A DNA stretch of 64,000 nt from Streptomyces cylindrosporus (GTDB lineage: Bacteria; Actinomycetota; Actinomycetes; Streptomycetales; Streptomycetaceae): the NCBI RefSeq assembly GCF_022698165.1, contig NZ_JALDAY010000012.1:248001-312000 (forward strand), written 5' to 3'. The translations under genes and the position numbers were made by a program. This document shows, piece by piece, positions 52,323 through 61,861 of this stretch. Below the pieces are notes generated by a model. That model had not been told where the DNA came from. It saw nothing but the letters and a program-made list of their open reading frames with translations, and made no database searches. How positions within the stretch are numbered: the stretch's first letter is position 1; each line of letters opens with the position of its first letter.

Positions 52323-53144
52323 ATGGACGTGACCATCTGGGCCACGCTCGACGAGCGTGCGGCCGCGTCGCGCGGGGACCTCGTCGTGCACTGGTTCCGG
52401 ACGGCGATCGACTTCCTCTTCTCCGACGGGGCGAAGGGACTCCGCGAGTCGTACGCGGTCGTCGCCGAGTCCCGCGGTGGCGGAAGGGACATCCGTCTCA
52501 AGGACGTCCGGGAGAACTGGCCGTCGCTCGCCGACGCGTTGCGTCCGAATCCCTTCCACGCCTGCGTCGGCTTCCACGAGCCATCGGCGGACGAGGACGA
52601 ATGGGTTGATGATCACGGACAGGTCGGCAGCCGGCACCGGGGTCGCGGCGGTACGCACACCGAGCTCTCCGCGTCCCTCCGGGGTGGTGACCGGATCGCC
52701 GACCCGGACTTCTGCTCACGCCTGCTCGACTTCCTGGCCGCCGCCCTCGACGGCGCCGACCCGGTCTTCGCGCGCGTCGACCACCTCAACGTCCACGACA
52801 CCTCCGACCTGGAGGCTGCGCTGGGGCGGACTCACCGCCGGTACCTCGCCGAATCCCGCACCCACCTGCGCGGCTACTCCTGGGTCACCGGAGTCCCGGC
52901 CGAACTCGCCGCCCGCCTCGGCGGCGCCCTGGGCCTGACCGCGACCGGTGCCTTCCATGCCGTACGGGAACTGCGCTGCGGCGGCCTGCTGTTGCAGGCG
53001 ACCGAGACGCTCGCCGGGTACGACGATCGGGCGATGCGCGCGGTCTTCCACACCCTGGCACCGGTACTGCCGCCGGGCATCCCGCAGGACGACCCCGCCC
53101 GCCCGGACCTCCGAGTGGTGTTCGAGGACGCGAGCGGTATCTGA
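52323..53144 (+). CDS. Hypothetical immunity-locus protein, 273 aa
   Basis: The start MDVTIWATLDERAAA has GAGGGGAGCC upstream. It is soluble, mixed alpha/beta, without signal peptide. Recognisable segments are LVVHWFRTAIDFLFSD, HACVGFHEPSADEDEWV and SWVTGVPAELAARLGGALGL. It sits eight bases after the SUKH gene and is probably in the same operon. No family is recognised. Confidence 0.6.
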   Translation: MDVTIWATLDERAAASRGDLVVHWFRTAIDFLFSDGAKGLRESYAVVAESRGGGRDIRLKDVRENWPSLADALRPNPFHACVGFHEPSADEDEWVDDHGQVGSRHRGRGGTHTELSASLRGGDRIADPDFCSRLLDFLAAALDGADPVFARVDHLNVHDTSDLEAALGRTHRRYLAESRTHLRGYSWVTGVPAELAARLGGALGLTATGAFHAVRELRCGGLLLQATETLAGYDDRAMRAVFHTLAPVLPPGIPQDDPARPDLRVVFEDASGI

Positions 53145-53154
53145 GGCGGATCCG

Positions 53155-53478
53155 GTGAACCCCCTGGACACGCTCATCCGGGAGCATGCGGCCCCCGCGA
53201 TGAAGGCGGCCGGTTTCACGAAGAAGGGCAGGATCTTCCGGCGGGCCGCGCCGAACGGGGATCACGCCTTCCTGCACATCGACGCGGATGCGGTGGATCC
53301 CGATTACCCGGCGGGCCCGTTCCGGACGGTGTGCGCTCGTCCGCATCAACTGCCTCACCGAGGCCTCCGCCTGGCCCCGTGTTGGTTTCTGTGTGTTTGC
53401 CATGTCGTGTTTCGGTCGCGGTTGGCCTTGAAGTCACTTGTCGTGCACGCCAACTCCCTGCATCCTGCACGAAGTTGA
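53155..53478 (+). pseudogene. Mosaic remnant of DUF4304-like and SUKH genes
   Basis: 107-codon frame. Codons 2-11 (NPLDTLIREH) and the next about 40 (MKAAGF.KKGR.FRR, HIDADAVDP) are a diverged copy of the DUF4304 gene at 50696. It then switches to sequence like the SUKH gene N-terminus (53305-53340 against 51880-51915) and to its C-terminal part (53350-53371 against 52230-52251). It ends in unrelated low-GC sequence. It looks like a recombined, decayed immunity gene. Confidence 0.8.
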
Positions 53479-53517
53479 GTCACGTGTGGTGATGTGCGGA
53501 GATGTTCGGAGACCGGT

Positions 53518-54669
53518 GTGACTGCCACGTTGGATGTGACCGGGGTGGAGGCGGTGGTCCGCGAGGACGCGGCGCTGCTGGAGGAGGATCTGGCCGCGTT
53601 CCTGGGGGCCTTGACCGACGGGTCGGGGAGGTCGCCGGGGCCGGCGGACGCCGGATCCGTGTACCGCGGAGCACTTCGGCGGTCCCTGTTCGAACCGGTC
53701 GCCGATGCCGTCGGATCCAAGGTGGGACAGGAGGCGCTGCGCCCGGTCGCCGGGACGCCGGGCGGCAGGGCCCCACTGCGGCCCTCGATGGTGTACTGGG
53801 CCTACCGCAACTACCGGGGATTCCCCGGCGAGTTCGAGAGCCCCTCCGCAGCGGCCGACTTCGCGGCGGTGCGCCGAGCCGCGGTGGCGGTGCGGGTGCT
53901 GATGAAGGCGGCGGTCGCGCTCGACGACATCCAGGACGGCAGTGAAATCCGCTACGGCGAGCCCGCGCTGCACGCCACCCACGGCGTGCCCGTCGCCCTC
54001 AACACCGGTGCCTGGCTGATCACGTCGGCCCTCCGGCACGCGGCCGATCCGGCCGTGGTGGACAGCTTGCTGCGGGCCGTCGGCGCCGGATTCACCGGTC
54101 AGGCCGCCGACATGGCCCCCCGCTCGCAGCAGACGCGGGCCGAGTTGCTGGCCGCGCCCCGCGCCGAGCGCGTCGAGTTCTGGGAGTCGACCGCCGCGCT
54201 CAAGACCGGCACTCTCTTCTGGATGCCGCTGCACGCGGCGCTGGCCGCCCTGCGGGTCGTACCGGACGAACAGGCCGCCCTCGACGCGGCGATGCGTCAA
54301 CTCGGCCTGGCCAGCCAGCTGTTCAACGACCTCACCGATGTCGTACCGGAACTCGGCGGCGCCAACACCCACGAGGACTTCGACGGCCTCGGCAACCGGG
54401 TCTTCCTCGAACTTCTCGACGACGACCCGCCGCCCGCCGAACTCACAGGCCAGGACCTGAAGTCGTACATCCTCGGCCATCCCGATCTCGACCGCACACT
54501 GCTCTCCCTCGCCGAGCGGGCCGTCGAACTGAAGCGCGTCGCCAAGGAAGCCGTGCACGGGGTGTGCCGGACCGAGCGAGGCGCCGCCTACTTCGATGTG
54601 ACGATCGAGCGCAAGGGCCACCTCATCGACCGGCTCCTGAGCACGGTCCGGCAGCGGAGCGGCGTATGA
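53518..54669 (+). CDS. Polyprenyl diphosphate synthase-like protein
   Basis: 383 aa, all helical. The first Asp-rich motif is DDIQDGSEIRYGEPALHATHG, as in isoprenyl synthases, with the R-x-G-x-P-A-x-H follow-up. The second motif is NDLTDV instead of the usual DDxxD, and a long C-terminal extension follows. The start is taken as the GTG (VTATLDVTGV). It could make a short prenyl chain or be a divergent, substrate-specific enzyme. It overlaps the heme oxygenase gene by ATGA. Confidence 0.78.
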   Translation: MTATLDVTGVEAVVREDAALLEEDLAAFLGALTDGSGRSPGPADAGSVYRGALRRSLFEPVADAVGSKVGQEALRPVAGTPGGRAPLRPSMVYWAYRNYRGFPGEFESPSAAADFAAVRRAAVAVRVLMKAAVALDDIQDGSEIRYGEPALHATHGVPVALNTGAWLITSALRHAADPAVVDSLLRAVGAGFTGQAADMAPRSQQTRAELLAAPRAERVEFWESTAALKTGTLFWMPLHAALAALRVVPDEQAALDAAMRQLGLASQLFNDLTDVVPELGGANTHEDFDGLGNRVFLELLDDDPPPAELTGQDLKSYILGHPDLDRTLLSLAERAVELKRVAKEAVHGVCRTERGAAYFDVTIERKGHLIDRLLSTVRQRSGV

Positions 54670-55292
54670 CGGGCACGCTGACCGAACGGCTGCGGTCAGG
54701 TCTACGCGGGTGGCACGACGCCCTGGAGGCCACCGGGTTCGCCATGGCGATGCTCGCCGGCACCCTCCCGTTCGAACGCTACGTGGGCCAGCTCACCGCC
54801 TACCGCCCGGTCCTGGACGCGCTGGAGGAGGAACTGTCCCGCACCACCTGCCCGGCCGTCGCCTCGGTCTGGTCGCCGGATCTGGCCAAGGTTCCCCTCA
54901 TCGACCGCGACCTGCGGTACTTCGCGGAGTCGGGTACGGCGCCGAGCCCCGGCGCGGCCGAGGAGGCGCAGGCGCTGGTGCGGGAGATCCGGCGTACGGC
55001 GGCCGCGGAACCGCGGGAGCTGCTCGGGTTCCTGTACGTCTTCGAGGGCTCCACGCTGGGCGCCCGGTTTCTCCGTCGGCACGTGGCGGAGGCCTACCGT
55101 CTCGGCGAGAGGGGCGGCCTCGACTACTACGGCAGCGGTGACCGCGAGCGGTGGGCGAGCTTCACCGCGCGCATGAACGAGGCGCTGGCCGAGCCCGAGA
55201 CCCAGGACCGGGTCCTCGACGCCGCCCGCCGGGCCTACGACCACACCGCCCGCATCTCGCTCGCGCTGTCCGCGGGGCTGTCCCAGGGGTGA
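54666..55292 (+). CDS. Biliverdin-producing heme oxygenase-like protein
   Basis: 208 aa, helical. Features: N-terminal WHDALEATGFAMAMLAG with the candidate proximal His, ERYVGQLTAYRPVLDALEEEL, and LYVFEGSTLGARFLRRHV matching the G-rich distal helix. Such enzymes open heme to biliverdin, CO and Fe2+. It is coupled by ATGA to the prenyl synthase gene, which suggests a joint product or a shared metabolic need. It ends three bases before the convergent acyl-CoA dehydrogenase stop. Confidence 0.8.
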   Translation: MTGTLTERLRSGLRGWHDALEATGFAMAMLAGTLPFERYVGQLTAYRPVLDALEEELSRTTCPAVASVWSPDLAKVPLIDRDLRYFAESGTAPSPGAAEEAQALVREIRRTAAAEPRELLGFLYVFEGSTLGARFLRRHVAEAYRLGERGGLDYYGSGDRERWASFTARMNEALAEPETQDRVLDAARRAYDHTARISLALSAGLSQG

Positions 55293-55295
55293 GAC

Positions 55296-56456
55296 TCAGC
55301 CCACCAACCCCAACTCCCGCGCGATCAGCATCCGCTGCACCTCACTCGTCCCCTCCCCGATCTCCAGGATCTTGGAGTCGCGCCACATGCGGGCCACCGG
55401 GTACTCGTTCATGAAGCCGTAGCCGCCGTGGATCTGGGTGGCGTCGCGGGCGTTGTCGACCGCGATCGTGGACGAGTACAGCTTGGCCAGGGCCGCCTCC
55501 TTCTTGAAGGGGGCGCCCGTGACCAGGCGGGACGCCGCGTCGCGCCAGGCGAGGCGGGCCGTGTGAGCCTTCATCTCCATGTCGGCGATCTTGAACTGGA
55601 TGGCCTGGTTGGCGCCGATGGGCCGGCCGAAGGCCTGGCGTTCCTTCGCGTACTTCACCGACTCGTCCACGCAGCCCTGCGCGAGCCCGGTGGCAAGCGC
55701 CGCGATCGCGATGCGGCCCTCGTCGAGGATCCGCAGGAACTGGGCGTAGCCGCGGCCGAGTTCGCCCAGGAGGTTCGCGGCGGGGACCCGTACGTCCGAG
55801 AACGACAGCTCGCGGGTGTCGGAGGCGTTCCAGCCGACCTTCGAGTACGGCGCGGCCACCGTGAAGCCCGGTGTGCCGGTCGGGACGATGATCGAGGAGA
55901 TGAGGGGCCTGCCGTCCGGCTTGCGACCGGTGACCGCCGTGACCGTCACCAGCCCCGTGATGTCCGTGCCCGAGTTGGTGATGAAGCACTTGGTGCCATT
56001 GATGACCCACTCGTCCGTCGACTCGTCCAGCCGGGCGGTCGTGCGCGTCGCCCCGGCGTCGCTGCCGCCGTCCGGCTCGGTCAGGCCGAAGGCGCCCAGG
56101 ATCTCGCCCGAGCACAGGCGCGGCAGCCACTCCCGCTTCTGCTCGGGGGTGCCGAAGAGGTGGATCGGCATCGCGCCCAGCGAGACCCCCGCCTCCAGGG
56201 TGATCGCGACGGAGGAGTCGACGCGGGCCAGTTCCTCCAGCGCCACGCCCAGCGCCAGGTAGTCGCCGCCCATACCGCCGTACTCCTCCGGGAACGGCAG
56301 CCCGAACAGGCCCATGCGGCCCATCTCGCGGACGATCTCGTAGGGGAACTCGTGGTGCTCGTAGAACTCGCCGATCTTCGGCGCCACGACCTCGTGCGCG
56401 AACTCCTCGACGGTGCGCCGGAGTTCCTCCAGCTCGGGGGTGAGGCGGTAGTCCAT
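55296..56456 (-). CDS. acdH: Acyl-CoA dehydrogenase (AcdH-like, branched-chain)
   Basis: 386 aa. It has the ACAD N-terminal helical domain (begins MDYRLTPELEELRRTVEEF), FAD-binding FGLTEPDGGSDAG, and IHGGYGFMNEYPVARMWRD. The C-terminus is EIGEGTSEVQRMLIA, with the acidic residue at the canonical catalytic-base position. It likely oxidises isovaleryl-CoA or another branched acyl-CoA. It forms the last gene of the operon with HMG-CoA lyase and the carboxylase. A GTG four codons upstream, overlapping the lyase stop (GTGA), is an alternative start. Confidence 0.93.
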   Translation of the reverse strand: MDYRLTPELEELRRTVEEFAHEVVAPKIGEFYEHHEFPYEIVREMGRMGLFGLPFPEEYGGMGGDYLALGVALEELARVDSSVAITLEAGVSLGAMPIHLFGTPEQKREWLPRLCSGEILGAFGLTEPDGGSDAGATRTTARLDESTDEWVINGTKCFITNSGTDITGLVTVTAVTGRKPDGRPLISSIIVPTGTPGFTVAAPYSKVGWNASDTRELSFSDVRVPAANLLGELGRGYAQFLRILDEGRIAIAALATGLAQGCVDESVKYAKERQAFGRPIGANQAIQFKIADMEMKAHTARLAWRDAASRLVTGAPFKKEAALAKLYSSTIAVDNARDATQIHGGYGFMNEYPVARMWRDSKILEIGEGTSEVQRMLIARELGLVG

Positions 56457-56464
56457 GGCTGTGA

Positions 56465-57384
56465 TCACTGCTCCTGGTGGGAGAGGGCGCGGACGGTGCG
56501 GGACGGGCTGGGTCGGCCCAGTTGTTCGGCCATCCACACGCTGGTGGCGACGAGGCGGCCGAGGTCGACTCCGGTGTCGATGCCGAGGCCCCGCAGCATC
56601 CACACGAGGTCTTCGGTGGCGAGATTGCCGGTGGCGGACTTGGCGAACGGGCAGCCGCCGAGGCCCCCGGCGGAGGCGTCGACCGTCGTGACGCCGTGTT
56701 GCAGCGCCGCGTAGGTGTTGGCGAGCGCCTGCCCGTAGGTGTCGTGGAAGTGCACGCCGATCTTCTCGACGGGTACGTCCAGTTCGGTCAGCAGCGCCCG
56801 TACGTGACCCGGGGTCGCCACCCCGATCGTGTCGCCCAGGCTCAGCTCGTCGCAGCCCATGTCCAGCAGGGCCCGGCACACCCGTACCACCTGCGGGACC
56901 GGCACCGCGCCCTCCCACGGGTCGCCGAAGCACATCGAGAGGTAGCCGCGGACATGGCCGCCCGCCTCCTTGGCGCGGCCGACCACCGGCTCGAACATGG
57001 CCAGCGCCTCGTCCACCGTGCGGTTGAGGTTGGCCTTGGCGAAGGACTCGGTGGCGCTGGCGAAGACGGCGACCCGGCGGGCGCCGAGCGCGAGGGCACG
57101 CTCCAGGCCGCGTTCGTTCGGCACGAGCACCGGGAGGTCCACCGGCAGCTCGGCCACCATCGGGAACAGCTGCTCAGCGTCGGCGAGTTGGGGCACCCAC
57201 TTCGGGTGTACGAAGCTGGTCGCCTCGATCGTCGTCAGGCCCGCGTCGGCCAGCCGGCGGACGAACTCCGCCTTCACCTGCGTCGGCACGGTCGACTTCT
57301 CGTTCTGCAGACCGTCGCGTGCGCCGACCTCGTGGATCCGCACCCGCGCGGGCAGGTCCGGGGCCGGTACGACCATGGGAAGTG

Positions 57385-57388
<4 letters not shown>
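56465..57388 (-). CDS. Hydroxymethylglutaryl-CoA lyase
   Basis: 307 aa, TIM barrel of the HMGL-like family. Catalytic and metal motifs: VGARDGLQNE (Arg/Asp), HFHDTYGQALAN (His ligands), GGLGGCPFAKSATGN (Cys-containing loop). It splits HMG-CoA to acetoacetate and acetyl-CoA, the last step of leucine breakdown. The GTG start has GAGGAGG upstream and overlaps the biotin carboxylase stop (GTGA). Confidence 0.94.
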
Positions 57389-59379
<1,991 letters not shown>

Positions 59380-59385
59380 CGGTCC

Positions 59386-61002
59386 TCACATCCGGAAGAC
59401 GCCGAACTGGGGGTCGCCCAGCGGCGCGTTGGCGCAAGCGGTCAGGGCCAGGCCGAGCACCTGGCGGGTCTCCAGCGGGTCGATCACGCCGTCGTCCCAG
59501 AGGCGGGCCGTCGCGTAGTAGGCGTTGCCCTGGCGCTCGTACTGCTGCCGGACGGGGGCCTTGAAGGCCTCCTCGTCCTCGGCCGGCCAGGACTCGCCGC
59601 GCGCCTCCAACTGGTCGCGCTTGACGGTCGCGAGGACCGAGGCGGCCTGCTCGCCGCCCATCACCGAGATCTTGGCGCCGGGCCACATCCACAGGAAGCG
59701 GGGGGAGTAGGCGCGGCCGCACATCGAGTAGTTGCCGGCGCCGTACGAGCCGCCGACCACCACCGTCAGCTTCGGCACGCGCGTGCACGCCACGGCCGTG
59801 ACCATCTTGGCGCCGTGCTTGGCGATGCCGCCCGCCTCGTAGTCCTTGCCGACCATGAAGCCGGAGATGTTCTGCAGGAACAGCAGCGGGATGCCGCGCT
59901 GGTCGCACAGCTCGATGAAGTGGGCGCCCTTCTGGGCGGACTCGGAGAACAGGATGCCGTTGTTGGCGACGACGCCGACCGGGTGGCCGTGGATCCGGGC
60001 GAAGCCGGTGACCAGGGTCTGCCCGAACTCGGCCTTGAACTCCGCGAAACGCGAGCCGTCGACCACGCGCGCGATGATCTCGCGGACGTCGTACGGGGTG
60101 CGCGGGTCGACCGGCACCGCGCCGTACAGCCCGTACGGATCGACCTTCGGCTCGGCGACCGGCGTGACCTCCCAGGGCAGCTCCCCGCGCGCGGGGAGCG
60201 TCGAGACGATGTTCCGCACGATCCGCAGGGCGTGCGCGTCGTCCTCGGCGAGGTGGTCGGTGACGCCGGAGATGCGGGAGTGGACCTCGCCGCCGCCCAG
60301 CTCCTCGGCGGTGACCACCTCGCCGGTCGCCGCCTTCACCAGCGGCGGGCCGCCCAGGAAGATCGTGCCCTGGCCGCGGACGATGACCGCTTCGTCGCTC
60401 ATCGCGGGCACGTACGCCCCGCCCGCCGTGCACGAGCCGAGGACGGCCGCGACCTGCGGGATCCCGGCGCCGGACATCCGCGCCTGGTTGTAGAAGATCC
60501 GCCCGAAGTGCTCGCGGTCCGGGAACACCTCGTCCTGCATGGGCAGGAAGGCGCCGCCGGAGTCGACCAGGTAGACACAGGGGAGGCGGTTGTCCAGGGC
60601 GACTTCCTGGGCGCGCAGGTGCTTCTTCACCGTCATCGGGTAGTACGTCCCGCCCTTGACGGTCGCGTCGTTGGCGACGACCACGCACTCGCGCCCGCTC
60701 ACCCGCCCGATCCCGGCGATGACCCCGGCGGCCGGGGCCGCCCCGTCGTACATCCCGTCGGCCGCGAGGGGCGCCAGCTCCAGGAACGGCGACCCGGGGT
60801 CGAGCAGCGTGTCCACCCGGTCGCGCGGCAGCAGCTTGCCGCGCGCGGTGTGCCTGGCCCGCGCCTTCTCGCCGCCGCCGAGCCGGGCCGCGGCCAGCTT
60901 GCCGTGCAGCTCCTCGACCAGCGCGCGGTGCGCCGCCTCGTTGGCCCGCCAGGCCTCCGACGCGGGGTCTGCCGCGCTCGTCAGCTCCGGTGCCTCGTGC
61001 AT
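59386..61002 (-). CDS. Methylcrotonyl-CoA-type carboxyltransferase beta subunit
   Basis: 538-aa carboxyltransferase. Features: GGTYYPMTVKKHLRAQEVA, VYLVDSGGAFLPMQDEVFPD, AAVLGSCTAGGAYVPAMSDE and the C-terminal VVGGSYGAGNYSMCGRAYSP..MWPGAKI. The VDSGG..LPMQ..FPD form is typical of MCC beta rather than propionyl-CoA. It is the first gene of the operon, with an upstream region holding two TetR-type operators. Confidence 0.94.
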   Translation of the reverse strand: MHEAPELTSAADPASEAWRANEAAHRALVEELHGKLAAARLGGGEKARARHTARGKLLPRDRVDTLLDPGSPFLELAPLAADGMYDGAAPAAGVIAGIGRVSGRECVVVANDATVKGGTYYPMTVKKHLRAQEVALDNRLPCVYLVDSGGAFLPMQDEVFPDREHFGRIFYNQARMSGAGIPQVAAVLGSCTAGGAYVPAMSDEAVIVRGQGTIFLGGPPLVKAATGEVVTAEELGGGEVHSRISGVTDHLAEDDAHALRIVRNIVSTLPARGELPWEVTPVAEPKVDPYGLYGAVPVDPRTPYDVREIIARVVDGSRFAEFKAEFGQTLVTGFARIHGHPVGVVANNGILFSESAQKGAHFIELCDQRGIPLLFLQNISGFMVGKDYEAGGIAKHGAKMVTAVACTRVPKLTVVVGGSYGAGNYSMCGRAYSPRFLWMWPGAKISVMGGEQAASVLATVKRDQLEARGESWPAEDEEAFKAPVRQQYERQGNAYYATARLWDDGVIDPLETRQVLGLALTACANAPLGDPQFGVFRM

Positions 61003-61031
61003 CCTGCGGTCCCCTCACCCAGTGGCCGACT

Positions 61032-61047
61032 GTTAATGAGCGTTAAC
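61032..61047. promoter_or_regulatory. TetR-type operator 1
   Basis: GTTAATGAGCGTTAAC, one of two matching GTTAAyGAsCGyTAAC palindromes in the divergent gap; starts 28 bp before the second. Confidence 0.75.
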
Positions 61048-61059
61048 CATCTCCCTCAG

Positions 61060-61075
61060 GTTAACGACCGCTAAC
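61060..61075. promoter_or_regulatory. TetR-type operator 2
   Basis: GTTAACGACCGCTAAC, second copy. It lies close to the TetR gene promoter and start and opposite the operon, so one repressor would control both directions. Confidence 0.75.
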
Positions 61076-61097
61076 CTCCCTGTCTAGAATTACTTCC

Positions 61098-61694
61098 ATG
61101 GCCACCAGAACCGACGCCCCCACCCGCCGCGAGCAGATCCTCAAGGAGGCCGCGCGGCTGTTCGCCGAGCGCGGTTTCCACGGGGTCGGCGTCGACGAGA
61201 TAGGCGCCGCGGTCGGCATCAGCGGCCCCGGTCTCTACCGCCACTTCGCGGGCAAGGACGCGATGCTGGCCGAGCTGCTGGTGGGCATCAGCGGCCAGCT
61301 GCTGACGGGGGCCAAGCGGCGCCTCGCGGAGGCGGACGGGGTCGCCTCGGAGGCGGTCCTGGACTCGCTCATCGAGGGCCACATCGACTTCGCGCTCGAC
61401 GACCGTCCCCTGATCACCCTGCACGACCGCGAGCTGGACCGCCTCCGGGACAGCGACCGCAAGCTGGTGCGGCAGCTCCAGCGGCAGTACGTGGAGCTGT
61501 GGGTCGGCGTGCTGCGCGAGGTCCACCCCGGGCTGGCGGAGCCCGCCGCCCGCTCCGCCGTGCACTCGGTCTTCGGCCTCCTGAACTCGACCCCGCACCT
61601 GGGCCGCCCCGGCTCCCTGCCGGGCCGCGGCGCGACGGCGCAACTGCTGCACCGGATGGCACGGGGGGCCTTCGAGGCGGCCGGGGCGGAGTGA
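61098..61694 (+). CDS. TetR-family regulator of the catabolic operon
   Basis: 198 aa. The N-terminal helix-turn-helix has ILKEAARLFAERGFHGVGVDEIGAAVGISGPGLYRHF, whose second half is the recognition helix. The C-domain is helical. It is divergent from the carboxylase operon with two copies of a 16-bp palindrome between, so autorepression plus operon control is likely. The ligand is probably an acyl-CoA of the pathway (inference). Confidence 0.88.
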   Translation: MATRTDAPTRREQILKEAARLFAERGFHGVGVDEIGAAVGISGPGLYRHFAGKDAMLAELLVGISGQLLTGAKRRLAEADGVASEAVLDSLIEGHIDFALDDRPLITLHDRELDRLRDSDRKLVRQLQRQYVELWVGVLREVHPGLAEPAARSAVHSVFGLLNSTPHLGRPGSLPGRGATAQLLHRMARGAFEAAGAE

Positions 61695-61754
61695 CGAGCG
61701 TTACGGGACGACCCCTCTGGACGCCCCTCCTACCCGCCGGTACGGTTGGACTCT

Positions 61755-61769
61755 GAGCAAGCGCTTAGC
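61755..61769. promoter_or_regulatory. AAGCGCTT palindrome upstream of acyl-CoA dehydrogenase
   Basis: GAGCAAGCGCTTAGC with an 8-bp perfect core. It resembles CAAG-N-CTTG-type operators used by TetR/KstR2-like regulators of acyl-CoA genes. About 100 bp before the start. Low to moderate support. Confidence 0.4.
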
Positions 61770-61861
61770 CATCGGACCGCAACCATCAATTGAGCAACCC
61801 CGACGGCGAGCAACCACATCCGCGAGAGCGGCGCCGGTTTAGGCGCAGAGAGGGGCCGGCG

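Noticed and set aside
53494..53520. Start of the prenyl synthase at the upstream ATG (53494)
   Set aside because: The GTG at 53518 has better spacing to a CGGAG site and gives a more usual N-terminus; the difference is only eight codons.
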